From: Schistocerca nitens
Taxonomy: Eukaryota > Arthropoda > Insecta > Orthoptera > Acrididae
Length of the DNA stretch: 64,000 nt
Assembly (NCBI RefSeq): GCF_023898315.1
Contig: NC_064622.1
Coordinates: 270,497,503-270,561,502, forward strand
Direction: 5' to 3'
Positions 30,690 through 43,239 of this stretch are shown one piece after another (within the stretch, counting starts at the first letter, position 1; every line of letters starts with the position of its first letter). A program made the translations under genes and the position numbers. The notes beneath the pieces are model-generated. The model was not told where the DNA came from, did not search any database, and saw nothing but the letters and a program-made list of their open reading frames with translations.

Positions 30690-31908
30690 ATCTTTGTATG
30701 ACCTTTCTACACTCTGAGAAGCTCATTTGCAGAAACCAGCACGGCTTTACGAAACAGCGGTCATGCGAGACACAGCTGGCCCTCTTTGTGCATGATATAC
30801 AACAGGCTCTAAATACCGGCTCCCAGATTGATGCCATATTCCTCGACTTTCGGAAGACGTTCGACTCTGTTCCGCACTATCACCTGCTCCAAAAACAACG
30901 CACTTACGGTTTACCCGATGAAATATGCGGTTGGATAGAACGTTTTCTAACAGACAGAGAGCAGTATGTCGTCCTGAGTGGGGAGACTTCAACAGAAACA
31001 CGCGTAACATTAGGTGTGCCCTAGGGCAGCGTAATAGGTCCGCTGCTTTTTACGATTTACATAAACGATCTGGTTGATGGTACTGACAGGGCATTAGACT
31101 GTTTGCCGATGATACTGTAGTCTACAGGAAAGTAGTATCACACGAAAGTTGTGAACAAATCACTCAGGATTTGCAGAACATAAATACGTGGTATAATGAC
31201 TGGCAGTTATCTCTCAATATTAGTAAGTGTACCCTACTACGTATAACAAGGCGAAAATCCCCATCAATGTACGAGTACAAAAGAAATGCCCAGTCTTTGG
31301 AAGCGGTAACATCCGTCAAGTATCTCGGTGTGACTATTCGAAATGATCTCAAATGGAACGATCAGATTACACAAGCAACGGGTAAGGCGAACTCTAGATT
31401 GCGGTTTATTGGTAGAATCCTGAAGCGATGCAATCCTTCAACAAAGGAAACTGCTTACAATACTTTAATTCGTCCAGTCATAGAGTATTGTTCGTCTGTA
31501 TGGGTCTGATTCAAGAGATTGAGAAGATCCAAAGAAGAGCGGCAAGATTCGTGACTGGTACATTTAGTCATCACGAGAGCGTTACAAATCTCATGGAAAG
31601 TTTGAAGTGGGACACACTTGAAGATGGACGACACGCTAAACGGAAGGGGCTACTCTTTAAATTCCAAAAACCGATCTCCGCCGAGGATGTAGAGCATATA
31701 TTATTACCAATAACTTTCAAATCGCGCAATGATCACCATTCAAAGATAAGGGAAATTAGAACTCGTACTGAGGCGTTCAGACAGTCGTTGTCCCTCGTGC
31801 GATCCGCGAGTGGAACAGGGGGGGGGGGGGGGGGATATGACTTTGGCGCGAATAGTGCCCTCCGCCACACACCGCTAGCTGGCTAGCGGAGTATATATGT
31901 AGATGTAT
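30690..31908 (+). pseudogene. CR1-like LINE reverse transcriptase, 5'-truncated, dead
   Basis: Begins within RT: ICRNQHGFTKQRSCETQLAL, then IDAIFLDFRKTFDSVPHYHL (catalytic Asp region) and VTLGVP followed by a stop at 31021 where GVPQGS would continue. FADD is lost in a frameshift near 31095. INTWYNDWQLSLNISKCTLL, VKYLGVTIRNDLKWNDQI and RPVIEYCSSVWV follow, with another stop near 31507. A third frame (31428-31886) has IQRRAARFVTGTFS. A G-run (31818-31834) interrupts the end. The 3' end CGGAGTATATATGTAGATGT with its ATGTAG tail matches the relics at 21.9 and 24.8 kb. LINE type: CR1/L2 group, provisional. Confidence 0.82.
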
Positions 31909-33250
31909 CCGTATTGCACTGAAAATATTTGCTCGACAGTGTAAATGTCGATGGTGCGTACAGTGTATCCTTTTTGGAAACAGTTTCATTCATTCACTAA
32001 TTCACGGTGCTTCTTTTTCACTACAGTAATGCCCATTTTACTTTTCGACCTCAAGCTTAAATTCAGCACCGCTCGGTTCCATTACGGATTTGATTTTCCG
32101 GTAATGTTGGTTGTACGGCTGTGACTGTACGTTAGCAGTGATACACAGCAGTTTGGACAGACTTACTGATTAGCTGACCGCTATGGATTCAATTAATGGA
32201 ATGGATGAACGGCAAGACGACACCATGTTCGGCTGTTCCCGCATCGACAGGAAGTACAGTGTTGTTGCATTTCTCAGTGTTTTTGGTTGTGCGTTTTGAT
32301 GACTGACGGCTTTTTCACTGTTGCGAAAGGTATTGTCAGAGGCACAAAGGTAACTGTGCTAACAAACCGAATAAATCATAATTACATTATTACCCAGTTA
32401 CGAGTGTGTTAAACAAAATTTTAAATCCGTATCTTCAAGAGTCTCTGAGAGAATGGGACATGAACATCAGAAATATAGCCACCTGTGTATCGCTTTAACG
32501 TATGTGCTTGCCCTCGTTAATCGCCCTCTATAGCAGTGTTCCATATCGGAGCTCGACCACGACGTCCCCTCGTGGATCGCTCTCCTGCTGTAGCCTGGCT
32601 GAGCAGAAGTGCGGACATGTGGCGCCTATATTCACGCTGGTGTGTGTAGTGGAGGTGGGGCGACTAGGACAGGGGGGGGGGGGGGGGGCGATGAGCGCCC
32701 GCATCCTGTTGGACCTCTGGCAAGCGGCAGATGGCGAGCAGGCCGCGCGCAAAGCGCCGCGCCGCGGATATAGCTGTCTCAGCGCTCCTGTGACATCACG
32801 CCGAACCAGGTCACGGCTACTCGTTGACCGTCTCCACTCTCCAGTGTCCTCCTAACAATAATAGCGCCACTAACGAAGCCAGCCCCGGGGTGCAGCGGTG
32901 GCACAGCAATGATGCGCTATGGGCGTAATTCGCCGTGCACAGTCACGTCAGGTGACAACATTCCACAATGTTACACAGACTACGTAAACTGTGTTAGGGA
33001 CACACACTGGCGAACTTACATAGAATTATACACTTATTAAGCTAAGCTGCTCACCGCAATATCTTAATTTTGTTTCCACCCAAATAAACGACATAAGCCT
33101 CTCTTCATAAATATATTAATAGCAGAAATATTGGTATCAAATACGCTACAGTAATTTCTGCTGCTAGTTTAGCAGTTTTAAAACAGATGAATTCAACGCC
33201 ATTTCACTCTATCGGACAAATTACAGAATTTTCAACGTGCTATTTTTATA
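31909..33250. other. no gene; G-run and GC-rich patch
   Basis: A run of 17 G lies at 32672-32688 inside a GC-rich patch (32540-32840) that gives a 117-codon frame without a domain. The rest is AT-rich and featureless. Confidence 0.4.
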
Positions 33251-34716
33251 CAGACACACAAACAAGTTTTGCATCACTCCGGTTCCCACAACTCCTGAAG
33301 ACACACGTTGACTGTGGATATTGTATCACAGACACATTCCCTTTGACTGTTCAGAGATGTCACTAAATCCGTCAAAAGACGCAAACAAAGATGCATGAGC
33401 AGCGCCTATTAGACGGAGGGGGTCCGACAGCCGATCAGTTCCAGTCATTCCGCCAGGAAGGAGGTACACAGCTCGTGTTGTCTGTAGTTCAACCATGCCT
33501 AGACGGTCAATACCGCGGTTAGATCGCGTCGGCATTGTTACTTTGTGCCAGGAAGGACTCTCAACAAGGGAAGTGTCCAGGCGTCTCGGAGTGTACCAAA
33601 CCGATGTTGTTCTGACATGGAGGAGATACAGACAGACAGTGACTGTCCACGACGTGCCTCGTTCAGGCCACCCAAGGTCTACTACTGCAGTGGATGACCG
33701 CTACCTACGGATTTTGGTTCGGAGGAAACATAACAGCAACGCCACCATATTGAATTATGTTTTTAGTGCAGCCACAGGACGTCGTGTCACGACTCACACT
33801 GTGCGCAATAGGCTGACTGCATGATGCGCAACTTCACTCCTGACGTCCATGGCGAGGTCCATCTTTGCAGCCACGACACCATGTAGCGCGGTACAGATGG
33901 GCCCAACAAAATGCCGAATTGACCGCTCAGGATTGACATCACGTTCTCTTCACCGATGAGTGTCGCATATGCCTTCAACCAGGCAATCGTCGGAGACGTG
34001 TTTGGAAGCAACCCGGTCAGGTTGAACGCCTTAGACACACTGTCCAGTGAGTGCAGCAAGGTGGAGATTCCCTGGTGTTTTGGGGTGGCGTTATGTGGGG
34101 CCGACGTACGCCGCTGGTGGTCTTTGAAGGCGCCGTAACGGCTGTACAATACGCGAATGCCATCCTCCGACCGATAGTGCAACCATATCGGCAGCATATT
34201 GGCGAGGCATTCGTCTTCACGGACGATAATTCCCACCCCCATCGCGCACATCTTGTGAATGACTTCCTTCAGGATAACGACTTCGCTCGACTCGAGTGGC
34301 GAGCATGTTCTCCAGTCATGAACCCTATCGAAGATGCCTGGGATAGACTGAAAAGGGCTGTTTATGGACGACGTAACCCACCAACCACTTTGAGGAATCT
34401 ACGCCGAATTGCTGTTGACGAGTGGACAATATCGACCAACAGTGCCTTGATGAACTTGTGGATAGTATGCGACGACGAATACAGGCATACATCAATACAA
34501 GTGACGTGCTACTGGGAATTAGAGGTACCGGTGTGTACAGCAATCTGGACCACCACCTCCGAAGGTCTCGCTTATAGCGGTATAACATGCAATGTGTGTG
34601 TTTCAAGAGCAACAAAAAGGGCGGAATGATGTTTATGTTGATTTCTATTCAAATTTTCTGTACAGGTTCCGGAACTCTCGGAACCGAGGTGATGCAAAAC
34701 TTATTTTTGATGGGTG
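33251..34716 (+). mobile_element. Tc1-E element, full length, dead
   Basis: 1,466 bp between TA at 33249-33250 and 34717-34718. Subterminal inverted repeats are clear: AAGTTTTGCATCACTCCGGT on the left and ACCGAGGTGATGCAAAACTT on the right. The outermost bases differ between ends (CAGACACACAAAC against CACCCATCAAAAA). Confidence 0.88.
33495..34460 (+). pseudogene. Tc1-E transposase (DD34E), two broken frames
   Basis: The N-terminal frame 33495-33824 begins MPRRSIPRLDRVGIVTLCQE, with HTH GLSTREVSRRLGVYQTDVVL, and ends in TVRNRLTA. A gap with stops covers the first catalytic block (LFTDECRICLQPGN near 33945). The C-terminal frame from 34051 holds VVFEGAVTAVQYANAILRPI, the second Asp in FVFTDDNSHPHRAH and the Glu in VMNPIEDAWDRLKRAVYG. 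Spacing between the last two is 34 residues. Frameshifts and stops make it inactive, although all three catalytic positions can still be found. Confidence 0.85.
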
Positions 34717-35755
34717 TAATTTGAACGTGAAATCGATTGCTGTCTTATGTGGAAGTACGGGACTGGCGCGTCATGCTGATGAGCGCTCTATCACGACACA
34801 GCTACGTGGAGAAATGCTTCTTTCAAAACCTGTATTAATCATACTTGCCTACACATGGCTGGACAAACACACAAACTGAAAGGCAAACATGTGGCATTTA
34901 CGGGCGATTCACCAGCTAACTACGGTAACAGTACTTCTCGCGTTTCCTCCTGAGCCTTGACAGAAAGGTGCAAGTCAAAAACTGAATGGATTTGTCAAAC
35001 GGGGAATTAAGGTACAAAGACTGTTAAATAAATGCTTCGCGACATTAGTTCAATGCCGAGATACACACTAAAATTGCAAAATTAGATCAGCGACAGCAAC
35101 AAAAAAGAAATTACAAAATAATTCCGACCATACACTTCCTCAAAATTCCATCGTGTGTTCCAAATACATACTTTCTACTGCCAATACACGTTTATACTGG
35201 CAGCTGCAAGGTTTTCCGGGAAAAAACTGAAGAGATTCTTTTAGATATAATTGCAAATATTGCACCGATGCGATGTTTTAAATCCCCTGGGGTCGTCAGA
35301 ATTTGTGAATAGGCTTCATCTACTAGTTTGCCCCGGCGAAAAAAAGTCCAGTGGCGTCAAATCAGGGGGTGACACTTTACTAGCCACAAGCGAATAGTGA
35401 GCCTGAAACCTATCGTGCTGCTACTAGATACCCCTTCATTCACTTGGGTCGCTCCATATTCTGTCAACGGATCAAAATCGACATTGTTTTTCAAGGAATT
35501 ATTTTTTCCGCCACTTTATTTAGTTTTCTGTTGTATTCCCTGCGTTTCTCAGTTGTGCTTTGGATCGTAAATAACGCGTCCGAAGTTAAATGACATTTTC
35601 TGAAAATCATTTACTCTTTACTAAACACAGGCTTCTTAATACTTGGTTTCTAAGTCTGGCATATAAATCTTTATAAAACACCGACGCTCCCCGAAAAAAT
35701 TATCCAAATGGGACGGAAATCGGCAGATGTCACCTATAAGTAAAGACAATCAGAG
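34717..35755. other. no gene recognised
   Basis: AT-rich sequence without repeats I recognise. Confidence 0.4.
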
Positions 35756-36380
35756 CATCAGCTTCAGAAATTGAGCAAATCAATATAACTCGATGGTCCA
35801 CCTCTGTTCCTTACGCAAGCAGTTATTCGTCTTGGCATTGTCTGATAAAGTTGTTGGCTGTCCTCCTGATGGATATCATGCAAACTTCTGTGGAACTGGC
35901 GTGTTCGATCGTAAAAATCCCGAGCCGGTTTGAGGGCCCTACCCCTAATGCTCCACACGTTCTCAACGGGGAACAGATGCGGCGATTTTGCTAGCAAAGA
36001 TGGAATTTGGCAATCACGAGGAGAAGCAGCAGAAACCCTCGCCGTGTACGGGCGGGCATTATCGTGTCGAAATGCAAGCCCAGGAGAGTAAACGGTGCGT
36101 AGAATGTCGTCGACGTACCACTCACTGTACTACCACGGTGACGCGGACGACGGCCAAAGGAGGCGTGCTATGAAAAGAAAATGGCACTATTGGCTATACG
36201 GCCATATTGCGGGCAACAGTCAGGTTGGTATCCCACCAGTTTCTGGGGCGTCTCCAGATGCGTCTTCGCAGGTCGCCGGGGCAAGTTCCAAGCGGGACTC
36301 AATCACTGACGACAATTCTACTCCAGTCAACAACATTACAGTTTGTGAAGCTCTATCTCTTGAATAAATCATACTATTTT
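35756..36380 (-). pseudogene. Tc1-I transposase, C-terminal relic
   Basis: Minus-strand frame 35764-35997 reads SPHLFPVENVWSIRGRALKP, with Glu of the third catalytic motif in VENVW, ending MPRRITACVRNRGGPSSY, typical of Tc1 C termini. Upstream on the same strand CACGATAATGCCCGCCCGTA encodes HDNARP, the second-Asp block. The remaining sequence to about 36380 is decayed. Termini not identified. Confidence 0.75.
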
Positions 36381-37892
36381 ATCGACACAGTTATCATTTG
36401 TATGTCTGTACACGTACATCGTATCCACCGATTTCTGTCCCATTCGGATAATTCCTTCGTGGTACGTCTTTTTTTGTCTTAGAGTGTATTTTATATGAGA
36501 AAGCTAGAAATGTTATCCTTCTGTAATTATAACATTTTTATTATTTTTAATAATTACTGATACAATTTCTGATTCCCAGTTTTGAGGTTTCCTGTCCTCC
36601 TCCAAACATACTGAACTGCGGAAGTATAAAATACACAGTAAGCTTTCATAACCCCACAATTCTGCATTTATACTGTCTCAACCTAGTGCTTCACTACTCT
36701 TATGGTTTTTGTCTACAATGTTATCCATTATTATATCGTCACTTTTCTCTGAGATAAAAGTGAACGCCGTGTCTGCGCGTCGTGTATATTTTGTTCCAAA
36801 TGTTACTGAATCTATGCGGTTTGCGTATTTTGGACGTCAAGTTACGGAAATTACTGACTTCGTTGTATAAATCGGCACACAACCTCATACTCGGTTCAGT
36901 TGGTAAAGCAAACCGAAGGTCATTAATGTATACACGCTTTGGGACTGGAGCACACCCTTGTCAAGGCAACGGGTTACAAGCTATTCAAGCACGTTCTTTG
37001 TGCATACTGCCACTTTCAAAAAGTGACGCCCTTTCAGACTGGTAAACTATAAATGGAGACATTGATGTTTCGGCATTCTTTATTTGATATGGTGAATGGA
37101 TCTAATTTCGCGCAGGCTAATACCGTTTTGTTATACTAGACGGAGCTGGGGACTGTGAAGAACACTGTCCCCCTCTTTCTCCTCCATCTTCTCCAAACAA
37201 CCTATTGTGTTTTCTTCGCCTTCCTCCCCTAACGATATTCCGTAGCGAAGTCATGACGGCAGCGACCTCTGCAGCCCAGTTGTCCGCTTAATAGTTCAAA
37301 CCATTAAATGAGCGATAAAGAAACACTGTTTACGACGCTGTCGCTGGCCTTCCCTCCAAGGCTCACTATAGCAGCGATCCTACATTTCACTGCAGCGACT
37401 GCGAAACAAAAAAATGCTTCCAAGACAAGCCAAGTAAGTGCATCAGGCATTAAACGCTGATCTCTATCTTCCTCCTCATATCACAGGCAAATAAGCTCAC
37501 TGCCACACAGACAAACAGTGAAATTAGATTGTCAATCTAAGCTATAAATTGGTAATATGCGCCTTAAAACACGCCGGGGCTGTATTTGTTAACTTTTCTT
37601 TTTTTGTGCGAATGCACAGTCTCACGGTGATGGAAACTAATTAATTTTTCTCGAGATTCCAGCCGCGCCAAACTGTTAAAGGTCCACGAGCTGTCGGATG
37701 AATGATCCTTGGTCACTGTCAAGTCGCGAACCACCAATCAAGTCACCATTTAACAGTGACCGAGGAGCACGCGTCAGGAAGCTCGTAGGTATGTAACAAT
37801 CTGGTGCTGCGGTAATCATAATTTTTTTCACTTCCTACTCTTTCCTGATCTTGCTCACATTCAACCTTTTCGTGCCCATGGGTCTACGTATA
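36381..37892. other. no gene recognised
   Basis: AT-rich. An 87-codon frame at 36782-37045 has no known domain. Confidence 0.4.
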
Positions 37893-39037
37893 CAGGGTGA
37901 GTCACCTAACATTACCGCTGGATATATTTCGTAAACCACATCAAATACTGACGAATCGATTCCACAGACCGAACGTGGGGAGAGGGGCTAGTGTAATTGT
38001 TTAATACAAACCATACAAAATGTACGGAAGTATGTTTTTTAACACAAACCTACGTTTTTTAAAATGGAACCCCGTTAGTTTTGTTAGCACATCTGAACAT
38101 ATAAACAAATACGTAATCAGTGCCGTTTGTTGCATTGTAAAATGTTAATCACATCCGGAGATATTGTAACCTAAATTTGACGCTTGAGTACCACTCCTCC
38201 GCTGTTCGATCGTGTGTATCGGAGAGCACCGAATTACGTAGGGATCCAAAGGGAACGGTGATGGACCTTAGGTAGAGAAGAGACTGGAGCAGCACATTAC
38301 GTCCACATGCTAACACCTTTTTATTGGTCTTTTTCACTGACGCACATGTACATTACCATTAGGGGTGAGGTACACGTACACACGTGGTTTCCGTTTTCAA
38401 TTACGGAGTGGAATAGAGTGTGTCCCGACATGTCAGGCCAATAGATGTTCAATGTGGTGGCCATCATTTGCTGCACACAATTGCAATCTCTGGCGTAATG
38501 AATGTCGTACACGCCCAGTACATCTGGTGTAATGTCGCCGCAGGCTGCCACAATACGTTGTTTCATATCCTCTGGGGTTGTAGGCACATCACTGTACACA
38601 TTCTCCTTTAACGTACCCCACAGAAAGAAGTCCAGAGGTGTAAGCTCAGGAGAACGGTCGTCATCGTGAACATGTCCCTGCAGATGCTGCTCGCCGACCG
38701 TGGCCCGTATTTGTTACAACATGCAACTGAACGCCGGAGGTTTCAAGCGTCAACTTTAGGTTACAATATCTCCGGATGTAATTAACATTTTACAATGCAA
38801 CAAACGGCACTGATTACGTATTTGTTTATTTGTTCAGATGTGCTAACAAAACTAACGTGGTTCCATTTTAAAAAACGTAGGTTTGTGTTAAAAAACATAC
38901 TTCCGTGCATTTTGTATGGTTTGTATTAAACAATTACACTAGCCCCTCTCCTCACGTTCGGTCTGTGGAATCGGTTCGTCAGTATTTGATGTGGTTTACG
39001 AAATATATCCAGCGGTAATGTTAGGTGACTCACCCTG
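37893..39037. mobile_element. DNA transposon with ~300-bp inverted repeats
   Basis: 1,145 bp flanked by TA (37891-37892, 39038-39039). Both ends begin CAGGGTGAGTCACCTAACAT. The arms 37893-38192 and 38738-39037 match for about 300 bp at roughly 95% by eye. The short centre keeps a transposase remnant, so it looks like a deletion derivative of an IS630/mariner-type element with unusually long repeats. Confidence 0.88.
38321..38660 (-). pseudogene. IS630/mariner-type transposase C-terminal remnant
   Basis: Minus strand reads RSPELTPLDFFLWGTLKENV, then YSDVPTTPEDMKQRIVAACG, continuing to 38321. PLDFFLW marks the third catalytic Asp of mariner-like transposases; the first two catalytic blocks are absent. 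It lies in the centre of the long-repeat element. Confidence 0.75.
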
Positions 39038-39504
39038 TATAGTAGGTATATATTTTCTAAGGTGCTGGCGCAGGCGCTGCCACTTTGCACAATAAAAACA
39101 TTGACCAGCGGAAACTCCAAATGGAATCGCCAGCTGTTCATTTCATATGATCCTTACTCCTCGTCCCACATTACGCGATCCGTTAGCAGTCTGCAGGTGG
39201 TGCATTTCCGAGGACCTAACAGCTAATGAAAATAAAGCAACTTTGCAAACAACAAATTTATTTTAATGAAACAGGAATTTAACAACAAAATGCTAGGAGC
39301 ATGTTGCACAAGTCACACAGGAAATTCTACGTCCTTCAAGTGTTCGCCACGCAACCAATTCAGTGCTGCAAAAGCTACGCGTCACTCTCTCGACAACTGT
39401 ATGGGCAGTTTTTCCAGCTTCGTCTCAAATGCGGGGTTTTAAGTCGTCGATGTCACCTAGTTTGCAGAAGAAAACATTTTCCTTCCAATAGCCCGCTTGA
39501 AGTA

Positions 39505-40152
39505 CGATGGGCATTCGGAAAGTAAGCCCAGATCGGCCCGGAATGCAAACCACTATGAAAATCAAAAAAGTTTTATTTGCAACAGTTAGCTACACCTTCC
39601 AGCTACTTCCTTGCGTAACCGCCGCTCCGAATAAGATATTTGTCTTAGTGTCTTATCAAATTTACAATAACCTGGTCATCGACGACAGTCGCCTGTGCCT
39701 TCCGCCAGTTCTCTAGGCTGCTCTATAGCTCGTTATCTGCGCCAAAATGTTGTCTTTATAGTCAGCGATTCATGTGAGCAGAGATGAAACTCTGGGTGAG
39801 TCAATTACGGGCTGTATTGTGGGTGCTCAAACACTTCCAATCAGTATCTTCGTAGCCACTGCAGAGTGTGGTCGAGAATTGTCATGAAGAAGGGAACGCA
39901 TGACAATTATGTTCCGCAGGTTGCATGAAATCAGGGAAAAACACATCCCCAGAACTTCACACTTGGCGGGAGACATCATTTTCAATACATCTTTACGTGC
40001 TCACTGTGCGCTTAGAACTGAAGAGAGTGACGCGACGCGGCCGACGGGCATACTAGAGACACTGCCCGACACATCTGCGCAAAGGTTCAGCGGATTTTCA
40101 CAGTGGTTTCCATTTCGCGCCCGATCGGACCTTACTTTCCGAATAGCCCTCG
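39505..40152 (-). mobile_element. mariner-type deletion derivative, 648 bp
   Basis: Flanked by TA at 39503-39504 and 40153-40154. The ends are inverted repeats: left CGATGGGCATTCGGAAAGTA, right TACTTTCCGAATAGCCCTCG, extending inward through GATCGG and AAACCACT.TGAAAATC for about 60 bp. The interior has no open transposase. Orientation was inferred from the leader-like right half and is uncertain. 39038-39502 shows nothing recognisable. Confidence 0.75.
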
Positions 40153-41428
40153 TAATTCGAGGGACGGGGCGTGCAAGGGATGTCACCGAAACCAAAAATC
40201 ACGCTTCCTGGGCGTAATACACGTAGAGAGCCCATAGTCTGGCGAGCCATATATGAGAAATTGAAGCTCGGAGATGGCAAATTCTTGCAACATTGCTCTT
40301 TACCTCTCAGTCAGGGTATGAAGATGCACAGAGCAGGTATGCCTGCCGCACGGCAACCGGTACACACTCCTCATTCTCGTGTATTCTCGGGTTATAGCGT
40401 ATCCATGTTATTGGTTTGTTACTGATCCATTGCCTCGCCACGTTTTACCACGCACGTTACCACTCTGCATCCATGGTCGTATCAGTTTCTTCAGAGCCCA
40501 CACTGGACCATAGCCAAAGAGTCATTTTTATACGTGATAAATTTTCTGTTCTTTCACAAACCGTGCCCATGGTTATTAACTTCCATAATTACACTTGGTA
40601 TCTTGGGTGCTAACAGACTAAAAATTCAAAAGTCGTGAGCTCAGTCTCCAGCCCTGCGATTTTTCTTCCACTTGTCGCTTCTTACACTTCTGGCTATAAC
40701 TTTTGAAAGTGAAAAACGCCACGTTAAAATACGGGCTCTCATAACTGGTCAGGTAAGTCAGTTCAAAGATCGGAGGAAGAGAAGGGCAAACCAACGCCAA
40801 CAGTACAATGCCTAGAAGAGTGGTGTGGTGTTCAATCCAACTTTCGTGTTAAGGACAGTTTTATAGATATGCACGATTCCTACCAGTTCGAGACTGAACC
40901 GACGGAGGTGGCGCAGTGGTCACGGCTTGTCATGTTTTCAGGCGCATATGCTGGGATATAATTAGTTTGAAAAATGACTCAGCTCTCACTTTCTTTCTTA
41001 GACTTCTTTAATCCGAGTTCGTTCTCATCTACGTTATATGAAACGCCAAGTTCGTCAAGACTTTGAGAAGTGGTTTCAGTTTAAAAGTGAGTCATCGTTA
41101 TGTCCGATGTTGTTCAATCGTCTGTAGTCGGGTTGGATCTGATGCCACAAAACTGCAAAAGAAAATGTACAGTGTAACATGGAAGTACAATGTGACACGG
41201 AAATAAAGGGAAACACCCATCGTAGATAGGAAAAGTTCGCAAATGTGTTTGGATAATAACAAAACAATAAATGTGTTTTGCGACGGTTTGCTGTTAACCT
41301 TACTGAGTTTATTGACAAGCGGACGAAGAGAGAATGCAACGGCCTACCGGATAGGCGGCAAAACATGCTTCCAAGACGTGTTTTAAATATTATACGGTGA
41401 GGACGTGTAATATTTGGAAGGGAAAAAT
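40153..41428. other. no gene; possible SINE-C head at 40900
   Basis: GGAGGTGGCGCAGTGGTCAC near 40906-40925 resembles a SINE-C tRNA-like A box, but the rest of the SINE is absent. No coding signal. Confidence 0.35.
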
Positions 41429-41439
41429 ACACCGCACTG

Positions 41440-41631
41440 CCGGCCGCGGTGGCCGTGCGGTTCTAGGCACTTCAGTTCGGAACCGCGTGACTTCAACGGT
41501 CGCAGGTTCGAATCCTGCCTCGGGCATGGATGTGTGTGATGTCCTTAGGTTAGTTAGGTTTAGGTAGTTCAAAAGTTCTAGGGGACTGATGACCTCAGAT
41601 GTTGAGTCCCATAGTGCTCAGAGCCATTTGA
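41440..41631 (+). repeat. SINE-A with 11-bp target duplication
   Basis: ACACCGCACTG at 41429-41439 and 41632-41642 is perfect. Full-length copy from CCGGCCGCGGTGGCCGTGCG to AGTGCTCAGAGCCATTTGA. Confidence 0.95.
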
Positions 41632-42144
41632 ACACCGCACTGATGAGCAGAATTCTAATGGGTGGACGTATTCTAATGGGCATTTGCGTAAACGCGGCGT
41701 GACGCAGCTATGATACTACATTATGAAGAACTAGCAATTCTCTGGCAACTTGATACCTTTAGACACAGAGCAAGACATGAATTCGCGATCATGGTACGTG
41801 CATCATCATAAATGAGACAGACAAGGGTAGAGGAGGGGAGAGAGAAGGTAACACGTAACATTAAGAAAGTAATAATTACTGAGCGACATGCATTTTGATG
41901 AACGACGAAACTGAATCGATAGCAGACGGGTTCCACGGTACCGCCAGACGCAGAATGTGACATTGCCGCAGTAAAGAGCCACACCGATACTGCCAGTCAA
42001 GCGTCGTAAGCTGTTTGTATTTTTGTGATAGTTGACAGCCGCTTCATCGCTGCAGCAGAGTACCGTAGCGCACTTTACTTGTTCTTTCTCGGTTGTAAAC
42101 ACGCATTCTGATTAGGGCAGCAGTTGGCGCAGTCGAACAATATA

Positions 42145-43239
42145 CACGGCCTAGTCACGTTATATTTGACGGCAACGTCCAATAATTAACCAATGACACA
42201 CGGCAGTTTGCAGCACTAGCAGTGGAGAGTGTATAAAGGGTGTCGGAGGGGAGGTGGAGGGTGGGGGGAATAGTTCATCTGGAAACGTAGGGATTAATCT
42301 GACGTCCGAAAGGGTGTGATCATTGGCTTTATGGCCAAGGGTGGAAGCATTTCCGAAACAGTTCGCGTGCCGCCTTGGTTACAGTTTATCGTGCATAGCA
42401 GTAGGCGCTGTCCGAAACCTGAACCTAGACAACTGTGGTGCACCACAGGCCATAGATGACAGCGACGAACGGCAGTTTAGGAGATGTGTACGGGCGAATG
42501 GGTGTGCAAATATTGAGTAACTGAGAGCCCAAAAGAACCAAGGGGCTACCAACAATGTCTCCTCAACGACTATTCAGCGAACGTTGCTGCGTATGTACCC
42601 ATGCTAACGGCTGTTCATCGGCGTAGAGGGCTGGAATTTGCATGCCAATACCGCTGCTGGACGTCCACTGATTGGTGACAGGTGGCCTTTAAGATGAGTC
42701 ACGTTTTAGGCTCCATCAGACTGATGGCCGTTGGATCGTCGGAAGGCCGTAGGAGGGATCGTTATGGTCTGGATGATGTTTTCGTGACATTTCCAGGGAA
42801 ATACCGCCATTCCGAAAGGCACAGTGGATCAACACAGTACGCATGTTTCCTTTGGGACCATGTCCATCCCCACATGCAGTTTGTGGCACGATGGCATCCA
42901 GCAGCAGGGCAATGCTACGTGTCACAGATCGCAGTGTACGTGCGTGGATCTAAGAGCACCAAGATGAGTTTAGCGTACTGATCTGGCCACCAAACTTCCC
43001 GGATTTAAACCCAGAAGAGAATCTGCGGGACTATCTCGATAGGGTTGTTCGTGCCATGTATCCTCAACCGAGAAACCTAGGGCAGCTAGCCACGCCACTG
43101 GAGTCGTCACGGCTCCACATCCTTGTCGATACCTCCCAGAACCTCCGTGACACTCTTCCTGTACGTCTCGCAGCGGTCCGTTGGACAGGTTGTTATCCAG
43201 GCTTTTAACAGGTGGTCTCATTAATGCAACTGGATTGCG
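42145..43239 (+). mobile_element. Tc1-F element with dead transposase
   Basis: Bounded by TA at 42143-42144 and 43240-43241. The ends CACGGCCTAGTCACGTTATA and (reverse complement) CGCAATCCAGTTGCATTAAT are diverged inverted repeats. The interior is a decayed IS630/Tc1 transposase: HTH remnant GTGGAAGCATTTCCGAAACA, first DDE block near 42690 (TTTAAGATGAGTCACGTTTT), second block CAGCAGGGCAATGCTACGTG encoding QQGNATC, where the catalytic Asp is Gly, and a third block encoding PDLNPEENLRDYLDRVV. Stops and deletions throughout. Confidence 0.78.
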
